Assembly: GCA_966211795.1 (NCBI GenBank)
Contig: CBIHNW010000008.1
Coordinates: 130,221 to 194,220 of the forward strand
Reading direction: 5' to 3'
Length of the DNA: 64,000 bases
Source: 21-14-0-10-47-8 sp966211795
GTDB taxonomy: Bacteria > Bdellovibrionota > Bdellovibrionia > Bdellovibrionales > Bdellovibrionaceae
The first letter of the stretch is position 1. Each line of letters begins with the position of its first letter. This document shows, piece after piece, positions 44,689 through 53,483 of this stretch. The position numbers and the translations under genes were made by a program. The notes below the pieces were generated by a model that was given only the letters and a program-made list of their open reading frames with translations, was not told the DNA's origin and ran no database searches.

Positions 44689-46305
44689 TTATTTATAAAT
44701 ATATTCGCAGGCCAGGCCCATTCCGGTTTTTGCCACCACTCGGTCGTACATGGCGCGCATTTGTGGAACGTTGAATTCGCGTGGGAATTCCTCGCGCATT
44801 TTTTCCGTGCCAAAAATATAGCGCAGACCGCGTGAAGTCTGAACCCGAGCTTCCAGAATCTTCTCTATGTTCTCGGGAATCTGATTGGAATGAGCCGGCA
44901 TCATCAACACCACCTCGAAGAGACGACGGAAATCACGATCGCTCAATTTTCCTTGATCGTACAAATCCATCAACGAAACCAGGGACACCTCGGTGAGCGG
45001 CGAGTAAGGAGTTGGCAAGCCAGGTTGGCCCCAAAGACCTTGGAGTTGGGTTTGTGCATTGGCGTAAACCTGCGCAAACTCATTTCCGTTCTTCGATAGA
45101 CGGATCTTTCGTGTCAGTTGTGTCGAGCCTTTTTCCATCTCGACTTCGTGTTCCGGCAATGGCGAAAGAGTCGATGCCAATTTTGCAAAAGCATTCGTCA
45201 CGAGTTCTTTTCGCGCTTTCTGCAGCTTTTGTTTGTCTTCTCTCGCTCTTTGTTCTTGCGCCAGACGCGCGACTTTTCCATCACGCTCGGTCTGCAATTT
45301 GTATTTTGCTCGCTCTTGGCGCATGCGCTCTTTCGCCTCGGCGATTTTGACCGGATCGGCATTGGCAGCGATATCGATTCCGTAATTTTTGAGGCTCACT
45401 TCCAGGTTCGTCAGATATTGTGGGGTGGTCACCTCACCCAGGAGATTCAGAATTTCCTGGTAAGCTAGCACTCGGTAATTCTCGGTGTAAGCGATGGGGA
45501 CAGGAACCGGTACGCCATCTGATCCCGTTCGCACCGTGGCAAATGTATTGTGCCATTCACTGCTGTAGGCCATCGTACCAAGATTCGTCGTAGTGGAGAA
45601 AATGGTTTGGATTTTTCCAAAGCTGTTCAGCTCATTGGCCTGTTGCAGTTTCGTCGCCTGAATTTGAGCATCTGTTAACTGAAGCGGCCGGGTGCGATTG
45701 CCATCGATGGTGACGACATTGAACCTTTGAACGATTTCATCATTTGAGAAGCCAAGACCTTTCAGGTAAGCCGTCACCGCATTCGTCACTTTGTTCGATT
45801 GTGAGACCCCATTGTAGCTGGTTCGATCGATCAAGATGAAAGGTTGATCTGAAACTTTGCTGTCAGACAATCCAAGGCTTTTGATATAGAGCGCCAGTTG
45901 CGTCGGAGTCATCGCCGAAAAAATTGGAGTGCTTAAATTGATGTACTTCACACGGTCGCTTTGACCATACTGAAAATAAACGGCTTCCATCCCATTGGCG
46001 ACCAAAGAGGTGTCTCGGCCGAGAAAACCGTAAATGCCGTTGGGAAATGCCTTCTCCAAAGTGGCGATCAGCTCGGGCAGACCATTGCGGATGGCGATCA
46101 CGTGATTCGACAATCCGGTGTTGTTCGGAAGGACGGTGGCTAAAGTGTCCGGAGCTTCCGACAAGATCTCGGTCGCAGTCGGTCTCTGCAATTCCTTGCT
46201 GATGAGTTCTTTTTGAACTTTGTTTTGCGCGTGGGTGGCGCTTGAAAAAATTACCAACGCCAGCAGCAGTCCGCTGAATCGCTGAGCTCGTCCCGTAAAC
46301 GTCAT
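44689..46305 (-). CDS. Secreted protein of unknown family, intact paralog
   Basis: 538 residues from ATG 46305 (AAGGAG seven bases before). Signal peptide RAQRFSGLLLALVIFSSATHA. Mature N-domain (about 75-190) contains GIYGFLGRDTSLVANGMEAVY, KYINLSTPIFSAMTP and QPFILIDRTSYNG; a Lys/Glu coiled coil (about 310-360) follows, then a helical C-domain ending ACEYIYK. The alternating strand/helix N-domain with a D-R-x-S/T turn is reminiscent of a Rossmann-like transferase, but no family is recognisable. Tandem with a frameshifted copy, so the pair arose by duplication. Confidence 0.65.
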   Translation of the reverse strand: MTFTGRAQRFSGLLLALVIFSSATHAQNKVQKELISKELQRPTATEILSEAPDTLATVLPNNTGLSNHVIAIRNGLPELIATLEKAFPNGIYGFLGRDTSLVANGMEAVYFQYGQSDRVKYINLSTPIFSAMTPTQLALYIKSLGLSDSKVSDQPFILIDRTSYNGVSQSNKVTNAVTAYLKGLGFSNDEIVQRFNVVTIDGNRTRPLQLTDAQIQATKLQQANELNSFGKIQTIFSTTTNLGTMAYSSEWHNTFATVRTGSDGVPVPVPIAYTENYRVLAYQEILNLLGEVTTPQYLTNLEVSLKNYGIDIAANADPVKIAEAKERMRQERAKYKLQTERDGKVARLAQEQRAREDKQKLQKARKELVTNAFAKLASTLSPLPEHEVEMEKGSTQLTRKIRLSKNGNEFAQVYANAQTQLQGLWGQPGLPTPYSPLTEVSLVSLMDLYDQGKLSDRDFRRLFEVVLMMPAHSNQIPENIEKILEARVQTSRGLRYIFGTEKMREEFPREFNVPQMRAMYDRVVAKTGMGLACEYIYK

Positions 46306-46686
46306 GAATGGCTCCTTTGACAGTGTCCGGGTGTCGCAATTCGAAATTCGTGCCAGCATTCAAAGCTCTTTGATTTGCGCGCGAGGCTTTTTTCACGACT
46401 TTACTTTCGACAGCGGCGGCAATTATTGATACGAGGAAATTTCTACACTCTTACTCGCAGGCATTCTTCCCTCTCAAAACACCTGCAATTTTTTCACTCT
46501 GCCAAGTACAATTTCGGACATGATCGTCGGTTTCTGGCCGCCTGGTGGTCGGATCTTCCGAGGGTCGAAAGCGACGAGCCTTCATTTTGAATTGGTGTCT
46601 GCACCAAACTTGCTACGTGCAGATACCAAGCTGCCATCGTGACCGGATCGAATTTGCGGTCCGTCGCGATGTGAGGCAAAAGCACA

Positions 46687-46751
46687 CTCACTTTCTTGTC
46701 TACGGATCCGTAGACAAGTCTTGTCGACTGATCCGTAGACAAGAAAGTGAG
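46687..46751. promoter_or_regulatory. 65-bp perfect inverted repeat before mobA-like gene
   Basis: Arms 46687-46708 and 46730-46751 are exact 22-base complements (CTCACTTTCTTGTC.../...GACAAGAAAGTGAG) around a 21-base loop that itself holds GACAAG-T-CTTGTC. It ends 21 bases before the GTG of the HTH gene. The stretch 46693-46752 recurs at 56536-56595 with six differences. Likely operator for the neighbour, or the end of a mobile unit. Confidence 0.7.
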
Positions 46752-46772
46752 GGCATTGAAAGGGAGGTCTCA

Positions 46773-47267
46773 GTGGCTACGGAAATGAATAAGGCGTTTT
46801 ATATTTGGCGGCAAATTTGCCAGCTCGAGTCGCGTGATGAGGAAATTCGGGGCGCGATCCAGCTTCCAAGAACCGATTGCAAACAGAATTGGTTGAAGCT
46901 TTGTCGGGAAGGGCAGTGGTTGACGCTGGAAGAGATGGGAAGGCGCCTCAAGATCACGCGAGATGGCTACCACAAGCTCGAGTCGAAAGAAGCAACGGGT
47001 AAGATCACGATTGAGAATCTCCGTAAGGCGGCCGCGGCCATGGATTGTGAGCTCATCTATTGTGTGCGGCCCAAATCGCGCCGGCTATTCTCAGAGATTT
47101 TGTGGAAAGACACTGTGCCGAAGGCCTTTGAGATTTACAAACGCCGGACGGGATCGGACAAGGTCAAGCCTTTGATTTTGGGAAAAATTGCGGCTTGGCT
47201 TGCGACCCATACCAAGTTCCGTCGGGAAAAGGGATGGGCGCAGATGGAAAAAAAGATTTGGATTTAG
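46773..47267 (+). CDS. Mobile mystery protein A-like HTH regulator
   Basis: 164 residues. Central region NWLKLCREGQWLTLEEMGRRLKITRDGYHKLESKEATGKITIENLRKAAAAMDCELIYCVRPK follows the form of mobile mystery protein A (TIGR02612), an XRE-type HTH usually paired with a Fic-domain mobile mystery protein B. GTG 46773 has GGAGG five bases before. The Fic partner is not downstream: the next gene is a convergent L,D-transpeptidase whose end overlaps this one by four bases. A solo antitoxin-like regulator is the best reading; the C-terminal ~60 residues are longer than typical. Confidence 0.65.
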   Translation: MATEMNKAFYIWRQICQLESRDEEIRGAIQLPRTDCKQNWLKLCREGQWLTLEEMGRRLKITRDGYHKLESKEATGKITIENLRKAAAAMDCELIYCVRPKSRRLFSEILWKDTVPKAFEIYKRRTGSDKVKPLILGKIAAWLATHTKFRREKGWAQMEKKIWI

Positions 47268-48328
47268 TTTTTAGCAGCGGCGTCGGTTGGCGCTTCGTCT
47301 GGTGTTGCGACCGCAGGTTGATCTGGCAAAGAAGCGGGGCGCTTGGTTTCGGCAGAAGCGCTTTTCTCTTCAGCACCTTTTGCGGCCAAAGGCTCCAACA
47401 AGGGTTTCCAGTCTTCGCGGATGATCTGGAATCCAACTTCGGGTGAATAGCGAGCGTGGATCGTTTTTTCGCCGTAATCGTGGTGCATGTTCGAGTCATA
47501 GCGCTGGATCGTGCGGATCACCACTTGATCTTGGTTCTGCAGAATCAAAGGCGGCCCCAAGTTCACTTTGATGTACGAATACAAGGCTTTCAGTTTCTTT
47601 TTGTGGTTGTACCACTGCTTGTAATTCATCTGATCATTTTTGAAAGTCGGGTCGTAATACTTGATGTAAGTGTCGACGTCCTGTTTTTCCCAGGCGTTGC
47701 GCCAATTTTCAAATTCAGCCAGGAAGCGATTCTTCTGGGCGTCGTGCTCTTCTTTCGAAAAGTATTTCACTTCGTCCATGATCAGGATCGGTGTTTGCTC
47801 AAGGCGGACGTACTTTTTCAAAAGCTTGATGACTTCGTTTCGCACCACCACGCAGCCGCGTGATCCGCGAGTTAAGGGAACCGTGTCGGGAACGGCGTGC
47901 AGCCAGATTCCGGAGCCGGTTTTTGCGTCACGCTTGTCGAAGATGTTTGGATAATCGGTCGAGAAGGCGATGTTGCCGTAAAGACCAAAAGGAATTTCGG
48001 GCTGAGTCATCTCTTTCTGCAGAAAATAAATTCCGACAGGTGTGCGATGATCATTCGCTTTGGTTTTTGGTCCCGAGTTTTTACCCATGTCGGTCGGGTA
48101 TTCGGCGATGACATTCAAGTCACCATCTTTCCATTCGTAGACGTACAAAGTCCGTTTCGACTTGTCGACGACGAAAGAAAAATTGGCGAACTGAGGCTCG
48201 CTCGAAAGCGCGATCAGTCCGGCCGGATATTTCTTGGCCTCGGGTGAAGAGGTTTCTGTCTCAGCATGAGATTGCAAAGTGACCCCTACGGTAAGAACCG
48301 CTACCAGGGCCGATAACATCAGTCGCAT
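47264..48328 (-). CDS. L,D-transpeptidase with C-terminal NTF2-like domain
   Basis: 354 residues from ATG 48328. Signal peptide (MRLMLSALVAVLTVGVTLQSHA), then a YkuD domain with the family ending WLHAVP...SRGCVVVRNEVIK, catalytic Cys in SRGCV. Residues ~210-315 resemble an NTF2/SnoaL-like module (FENWRNAWEKQDVDTYIKYYDPTF, then HDYGEKTIHARY..). The last ~35 residues are Ala/Pro/Glu-rich. It would form 3-3 crosslinks or anchor lipoproteins on peptidoglycan; Bdellovibrio-type predators also use such enzymes to remodel prey wall, an inference here. Confidence 0.9.
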   Translation of the reverse strand: MRLMLSALVAVLTVGVTLQSHAETETSSPEAKKYPAGLIALSSEPQFANFSFVVDKSKRTLYVYEWKDGDLNVIAEYPTDMGKNSGPKTKANDHRTPVGIYFLQKEMTQPEIPFGLYGNIAFSTDYPNIFDKRDAKTGSGIWLHAVPDTVPLTRGSRGCVVVRNEVIKLLKKYVRLEQTPILIMDEVKYFSKEEHDAQKNRFLAEFENWRNAWEKQDVDTYIKYYDPTFKNDQMNYKQWYNHKKKLKALYSYIKVNLGPPLILQNQDQVVIRTIQRYDSNMHHDYGEKTIHARYSPEVGFQIIREDWKPLLEPLAAKGAEEKSASAETKRPASLPDQPAVATPDEAPTDAAAKN

Positions 48329-48498
48329 ACTTATATTCGACCGTAGCAAAGGCCTTCTTGTCAATTGCTGTGGGCTTAAGGCTTGGTGGAAAGCGGCGAA
48401 AACTTTGACAAAAAGTGCAACAGTTCGCGCCATTTGCTTAAGGAATTGGCTGCAAAATCTCTTCAGACGTCCGTCTAGAACGCCGATAGAGAGTCACT

Positions 48499-49026
48499 AT
48501 GGCAGAGAATAAAGAGCAAAAACCCGAAGGCAAAAAACTCCCTGTTGGTCTGATATTACAGGCTTTATTCGCCGTTCTGAATCTGGGCGTCACGGGTCTG
48601 GGTGCTTATTGGGTGTATTCGGCAACGATTGGCTGGCATGCGCCGGAAATCACCGAAGCGGATCTGGCGTCGAAGAAAGCTGCTGAAGAGCAAAAGCAGG
48701 CGAGCTCTGGCGCTGAGACCGGACCTTTGGTTTATACCATGGACAAATTCACGGTGAATCTTGCGGGCGAGCCCAAGCGAACCATCCGCATCGAAGTGAA
48801 TTTGGAAATGCTCGGTAAAGAAGGCTTCGAAGAGATCATCAACACCGACAACCGGGCCAAAGCTCGGGACTCGATCGTGCGCATCTTGAACGACAAGACC
48901 TTTGGTGACCTGGAAAGCATTCAAGGAAAACTGTTTCTGAAAGATCGCATCGCGACCGACGTGAACGCGCTTCTCGACCGAGGTGTGGTCAAGGACGTTT
49001 ACTTCTCTGAATTCGTCGTGCAATAA
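48499..49026 (+). CDS. fliL: Flagellar basal-body protein FliL
   Basis: 175 residues. Single N-terminal transmembrane helix, an acidic/Ala linker, and the FliL periplasmic core (VYTMDKFTVNLAGEPKRTIRIEVNLEM ... DRIATDVNALLDRGVVKDVYFSEFVVQ). FliL stabilises the stator around the motor. It stands alone from other flagellar genes here, with an M16 peptidase gene nine bases downstream, so may be a second fliL paralog. Confidence 0.88.
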   Translation: MAENKEQKPEGKKLPVGLILQALFAVLNLGVTGLGAYWVYSATIGWHAPEITEADLASKKAAEEQKQASSGAETGPLVYTMDKFTVNLAGEPKRTIRIEVNLEMLGKEGFEEIINTDNRAKARDSIVRILNDKTFGDLESIQGKLFLKDRIATDVNALLDRGVVKDVYFSEFVVQ

Positions 49027-49035
49027 TTTGGGGAC

Positions 49036-50358
49036 ATGAGAAAATTCAACACTTGTATCGCCAGCGTCGTATTCCTTTTTTCCATTCAATCCCTTGCCCA
49101 ACTGAAGATTCAGTTTCCGGTTGAGAAATACACTCTCAAAAACGGACTGACCGTCATCTTGGCGGAAGATCATGCGGTGCCAATGATCAGTTACCACACG
49201 TGGTACCGGGTCGGCTCGCGAGACGAGGGCCCGGGTGTTACGGGTGCCGCGCACATGTTGGAACACATGATGTTCAAGGGCGCGAAAAAATATTCTGGTA
49301 AACAATTCGATCACGTCTTGCACGAAAACGGCATCGTCAACAATGCCTTCACCAGCAATGACTATACAGGCTTCTATGAAAATCTTCCGAGCAACAAGCT
49401 CGAGTTGATTATGGATATGGAAGTCGATCGCATGCGGAGTCTGGCGCTGAATCCACAGGACCTGACCAGCGAATTGCAAGTGGTCGGTGAAGAGCGCCGC
49501 TGGCGCGTTGATAACAATCCGGGCGGACTTTTGCGTGAGATGATCTTTGGCACTTTGTTTAAGGTGCATCCTTACAAGTGGCCGGTGATTGGTTACATGA
49601 CCGATATCCAAGCATACACCGTCGAGAAACTGCGCAAATTCTACGACACCTATTATCTGCCGAACAATGCGGTGCTGGTGATTTCCGGCGACTTTGAACC
49701 GGCGAAAACAAAAGCATTGATCGAAAAGTATTACAGCCAGTTGGAATCAAAACCTTTACCGGAACGAAAATATCCGATTGAGCCCGAAGCAAAAGCGCCG
49801 CAAAGAAAGACGATGCCGTGGGACGTTCAGACGAAAACATTCATGGTTGCTTATAAAGGCATGCCGGCCGGGCATGACGATGCGTTCGCCTTGGATTTAT
49901 TGGGAAATATTTTGGGTGGCGGTCTTTCAAGTCGTTTGCACAAAAAACTGGTGTACCAGCAGCAAATCGCTTCGAACACCAGCGCTTTCAATATGACGAA
50001 TGCGGATCCGGGTGCTTTTCTGGTGATGACGACGATGAAACCGGGCAAGGGCACCGCCGAAGCCGAAAAGGTGATCGCCGACGAAATTGAAAATTTAAAG
50101 ACGACTCTGGTCAGCGATAAGGAACTGCAGAAAGCCAAAAACCAGACGATGATGGATTTCATGGAAGGTCTCACCACGATCGATGGAAAGGCGCAAGCCT
50201 TAGCGATCAACGAAATCATCTTTGGTGATTACGGACATCTGTTTTCAGACCTTGAGCGCTACAACAAAGTCAAAGTTCAAGACATCCGCACCGTCGCCAA
50301 AAAATACCTTCAACCGCAACGCCGAGTTGTCGGAATCTTGGAGCCTAAAACCAAATGA
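49036..50358 (+). CDS. M16-family zinc metallopeptidase, active
   Basis: 440 residues. Signal peptide MRKFNTCIASVVFLFSIQSLA. The inverted zinc motif HxxEH is AAHMLEHMMF (His73, Glu76, His77) with the third ligand in the ELQVVGEERRW segment ~80 residues on. Periplasmic insulinase-like peptidase; in bacteria these form a pair with an inactive partner, as here: the next gene overlaps by four bases. Confidence 0.92.
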   Translation: MRKFNTCIASVVFLFSIQSLAQLKIQFPVEKYTLKNGLTVILAEDHAVPMISYHTWYRVGSRDEGPGVTGAAHMLEHMMFKGAKKYSGKQFDHVLHENGIVNNAFTSNDYTGFYENLPSNKLELIMDMEVDRMRSLALNPQDLTSELQVVGEERRWRVDNNPGGLLREMIFGTLFKVHPYKWPVIGYMTDIQAYTVEKLRKFYDTYYLPNNAVLVISGDFEPAKTKALIEKYYSQLESKPLPERKYPIEPEAKAPQRKTMPWDVQTKTFMVAYKGMPAGHDDAFALDLLGNILGGGLSSRLHKKLVYQQQIASNTSAFNMTNADPGAFLVMTTMKPGKGTAEAEKVIADEIENLKTTLVSDKELQKAKNQTMMDFMEGLTTIDGKAQALAINEIIFGDYGHLFSDLERYNKVKVQDIRTVAKKYLQPQRRVVGILEPKTK

Positions 50359-51740
50359 ATCAATTTAAACTGATCACAAGCTTCCTTCTCGTTGTTTCTG
50401 TTTCTGCCTGCTCTTCGCTGAGCTCGAAATCCAGTGGCCCCTTCAAAATGCGGCCGGTGGAAGAAAAGACTTTGGCGAACGGCCTTAAAATTCTTTACAT
50501 CAAAGACACGACTTTGCCGCGAATCAGTTTTCAGATGATGGTGCTGTCAGGATCCTCTCAGGATCCGGCGGGCTCTGAAGGTCTGGCGGATATGACCTTG
50601 TCTTTGCTTGAGCAGGGGACGACGAAGCATTCGGCCTTGCAGATCGCGGATGAATTCGCGCAATTGGGATCCAACTTTGGCGAGTCCGCTTCCAGCGACT
50701 ACGTGATGATGACGACGGCGGGACTGTCGGAATTCAAAGACAAACTTTTGGGGTTGTACTCGGAAGTGGTCTTGAGTCCGTCTTTTGCCAACTCGGAAGT
50801 CGAACGCAAACGCTCGCAGACCTTGGCCGAGCTGGCGCAGTTGCAAGATCAGCCAACTGAATATGCGGGGCTGTTATTTGATCAAGAGCTTTTCGGAAAG
50901 CATCCTTACGGCAGACCGGTTTTCGGAACGGTTGATGGCGTGAAATCGCTGACTCGCTCGCAGATCATTAAAAACTACTTCTCGAATTACCGACCGAACA
51001 ACGCGATGCTGGCAGTCTCGGGAAATTTCGACCAGAAATTTCAAGAGCAAGTCGAGAAGACTTTTTCGCAGTGGGCGTCTTCACCCGTGAGCAAGAATCA
51101 GTTTGAAGCACCGGCACCTCCATCCCAAATGGAAGTCAAGCTTTTCACCAAGCCCGGATTGCAGCAGACGCAGATTCGCATCGGCCAATTGGGCATTTCG
51201 CGAAACGATCCGGACTTCTTGAAGCTTCGTTTGGCCAACGTGATCTTGGGTGGCGCTTTCGCCAGCCGCTTGAATCAACGCGTGCGGGATGATTTGGGTC
51301 TGACTTATTCGATCCATTCGCAATTTGATGCCCGCATGGGAACTGGCGACTTTGAGATTTCGACTTTCGCCCGCAACGAAAAAGTCGGCGAGGCCATCAA
51401 GAACACCTTGCAGGTCACCAAGCAATTTCAATCCGGTGACGTGACTGACTCTGAACTGAATGCCGCCAAAGCCTTGCTGGTGGGCCAATTTCCGGCCGCT
51501 ATCGAAACTGTCGATCGCTTGGCCTTTAACTTGATGGCGCTCAGGGTGTACGGAGTTCCGGATTCTTACCTGGTGAATTTCTTCGATAACGTGAACGGCA
51601 TTCGTCTGAAAGACTTGAATGAAACCATCCGCCGGCACTTTAAGGCCGAGCAAATGAAAGTCGTCATCTTCGCCGATGATAAAGCGCTTGGCGATCAGCT
51701 GAAAGACTATCCGCAGTTGAAAGTCGAGAAGGTTCAGTAA
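50355..51740 (+). CDS. M16-family inactive partner lipoprotein
   Basis: 461 residues. Lipoprotein signal (LLVVSVSACSSL, Cys19 lipobox). Its M16 fold is clear (KTLANGLKILYIKD, QFPAAIETVDRLAFNLMALRVYGVPDSYL), but the zinc motif is replaced by GLADMTLSLLEQG, lacking both histidines; only the E remains. It should be the noncatalytic half of a heterodimer with the upstream enzyme (ATGA overlap). The lipid anchor would place the complex on a membrane. Confidence 0.88.
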   Translation: MNQFKLITSFLLVVSVSACSSLSSKSSGPFKMRPVEEKTLANGLKILYIKDTTLPRISFQMMVLSGSSQDPAGSEGLADMTLSLLEQGTTKHSALQIADEFAQLGSNFGESASSDYVMMTTAGLSEFKDKLLGLYSEVVLSPSFANSEVERKRSQTLAELAQLQDQPTEYAGLLFDQELFGKHPYGRPVFGTVDGVKSLTRSQIIKNYFSNYRPNNAMLAVSGNFDQKFQEQVEKTFSQWASSPVSKNQFEAPAPPSQMEVKLFTKPGLQQTQIRIGQLGISRNDPDFLKLRLANVILGGAFASRLNQRVRDDLGLTYSIHSQFDARMGTGDFEISTFARNEKVGEAIKNTLQVTKQFQSGDVTDSELNAAKALLVGQFPAAIETVDRLAFNLMALRVYGVPDSYLVNFFDNVNGIRLKDLNETIRRHFKAEQMKVVIFADDKALGDQLKDYPQLKVEKVQ

Positions 51741-51773
51741 CCGCGGCCCTTGGGCCGCTGGTTTGCCAAGCTC

Positions 51774-52379
51774 TTACCGATGGGCCCAGTGGCCCGTTTC
51801 AAAACGCCAGCCATGTCCCGAGTGACTCCAGCGATCATGCACCCAGTAGGATCCAGGGCGATCGTGCGTCCAGCGGCCTGGAATCCAAATGTGGTGACGG
51901 GCTTGCCAGCCCCAAAAGCCGGGAATCCAAACAAAGCCCATACGCGGAGCGGGTACCGTTTCGACAATCACGGGTGGAGGTGCGGTGATCACCTCTTGCT
52001 GTGGCGGAGCATAGGTCGGAGCTTGAGCTTGCGCGGGCTCTGGCGCATTGTTCACGCGGGTGCCGGCCGTTTTGATTTTGTAGGTGCCAGTCGAAGTGCA
52101 CTGAGTTTTCGCCGAATCCACCAAAGCACAAGATGGGGATTCGCAATTGATGGCGATCATTTCGTTTTTCTTGTTGAGGTCTTTCGTTTCGGTTTTCCAC
52201 TCGTTACAGGCTCGTTGCCAAGAGTTGCGGGCGGCATCCGAAGCGAGCTGTGGTTCGCCGCGGATTTCGCCGGTGAGATCTAAGATTTCGAAATTTCCAG
52301 TGATGGATTCCGCTTTCGAAATCTGGAAACCAAGAAGCAAGAGAACAAACAGAACTTTGGATATCGGTTGAAAATTCAT
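51774..52379 (-). CDS. Secreted protein with WxPGxW-type repeats
   Basis: 201 residues from ATG 52379 (AAAGGAAAAGG SD), signal peptide to SKA. The mature N-part has three or four cysteines (RACNEW, INCESPSCA, TQCTST); a Pro/Ala linker follows, then three to four short beta repeats at the C-end: FVWIPGFWGW, HHIWIPGRW, SYWVHDRW, WRFETGHW. Such repeats occur in YXWXPG(X)W proteins on bacterial surfaces. Function unknown. Confidence 0.7.
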   Translation of the reverse strand: MNFQPISKVLFVLLLLGFQISKAESITGNFEILDLTGEIRGEPQLASDAARNSWQRACNEWKTETKDLNKKNEMIAINCESPSCALVDSAKTQCTSTGTYKIKTAGTRVNNAPEPAQAQAPTYAPPQQEVITAPPPVIVETVPAPRMGFVWIPGFWGWQARHHIWIPGRWTHDRPGSYWVHDRWSHSGHGWRFETGHWAHR

Positions 52380-52534
52380 AACCTTTTCCTTTCGGTCTTT
52401 GCCGTTCTGATTCCAGCTTACCAAGCAGGCCTAAGAGGCAAATGAAAGGCTGATTAATTTATTTTCATGCCGATTTTAAAGCGTTTTGGGGAGCGGCTAG
52501 ATTGCAGGACAGAGCAAAAAAGGAATGCAGTGAA

Positions 52535-53332
52535 TTATTGATGTTCGCGGGCTTTATTCTTTGTGACCGAATCTTCGCCAGTGCGATCATAGATGTAGGT
52601 TGGATGTTCAATCCAGACTGGATCAACCCCATGTTCTTTAGCTTTGTCAAAAAGAGCGCTGTCTTCCGCATAACGCTGGTTCGGAAATCCACCCAGCTCG
52701 ACCAGAAAATTGCGTTCGATAAAAAATGTGCCCGTTGTGGCAACTTGCGGAGTGTTGACATGAATCATTGAGGAAAGATTGTATTTGTCTGGAACCCAGG
52801 GATCACCAATCACCGTCATCCCACCATACGAAAAGAGATGATGAGTTGTCTTCGCCAAATGGACCCTGTATTTGAGATGGTCCGGTTGGTATTGATCATC
52901 TGAATCGATGAAAGCGACATAGTGACCGCGGCTGGTTTTGATGCCGACATTTCGAGCTGCCGCTTGGCCGGCATTTTCTTGTTTGATATAATGGATTCTC
53001 GAATCTTTTTCTAAAAAAGGGGCGACTTTGCCCAAGGTGCCGTCCTGACTTCCATCATCGACAATAATCAACTCCCAATTGCGAAATGTCTGAGCGCGAA
53101 CAGATTCGATTGCGGCAACAATCGTGTGCGCCCGGTTGTAAGTTGCCATGATGATCGAGACATACGGTGTCTGCGAGATCGATGATTGAACCGAATAGAC
53201 TCTCTGACACACGACCTGTGCGTTGGAAAACGCAGGCGTCAACGAAAGCATCAACCATGCTGCTGTCATCTGCAATATCAGCTTGCGAAGTTTTGGTTCC
53301 GAAAGTGGTCTCTTGAGCATCACGTTATCCAT
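52535..53332 (-). CDS. GT2 glycosyltransferase with predicted secretion signal
   Basis: 265 residues. The N-terminus (LKRPLSEPKLRKLILQMTAAWLMLSLTPAFSNAQV) looks like a Sec signal peptide with an SNA-Q cleavage site; it is followed at ~52 by the GT-A start VSIIMATYNRAHT, DDGSQDGT, AAARNVG, and the metal-binding FIDSDDQY, and EDSALF near residue 225. Family 2 enzymes use cytosolic nucleotide sugars, so export is odd. A start at 53320 gives the same protein less four residues. It stands alone between a gene for a secreted repeat protein and another membrane protein, away from a sugar cluster. Base composition is slightly more A/T-rich than its neighbours. Confidence 0.78.
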   Translation of the reverse strand: MDNVMLKRPLSEPKLRKLILQMTAAWLMLSLTPAFSNAQVVCQRVYSVQSSISQTPYVSIIMATYNRAHTIVAAIESVRAQTFRNWELIIVDDGSQDGTLGKVAPFLEKDSRIHYIKQENAGQAAARNVGIKTSRGHYVAFIDSDDQYQPDHLKYRVHLAKTTHHLFSYGGMTVIGDPWVPDKYNLSSMIHVNTPQVATTGTFFIERNFLVELGGFPNQRYAEDSALFDKAKEHGVDPVWIEHPTYIYDRTGEDSVTKNKAREHQ

Positions 53333-53483
53333 TTTGTTTTACAGGTGTCAAATTCTAAGACACTTCAGGGGCCCTATGATAAAAATAAAGCATCTTAATA
53401 AACCTGATTCCAGTGGAAATTGGATAGTGCAATCTGAGTGCAGCTTTGGCTGACCTGAAGCAATGCGGATTTTGGAATTTGAA

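Noticed and set aside
48405..48410. TTGACA box upstream of fliL
   Set aside because: No acceptable -10 hexamer at 16-18 bases; the nearest candidate is 20 bases away and weak.
48482..48489. GCCGATAG resembling a sigma-28 -10 element before fliL
   Set aside because: The matching -35 (TAAA) is missing at 15-base spacing and the element is only ten bases from the ATG.
48565..49611. 348-codon open frame on the minus strand opposite fliL and the M16 gene
   Set aside because: Two real genes with clear motifs on the plus strand account for it; the protein lacks any motif and spans a gene boundary.
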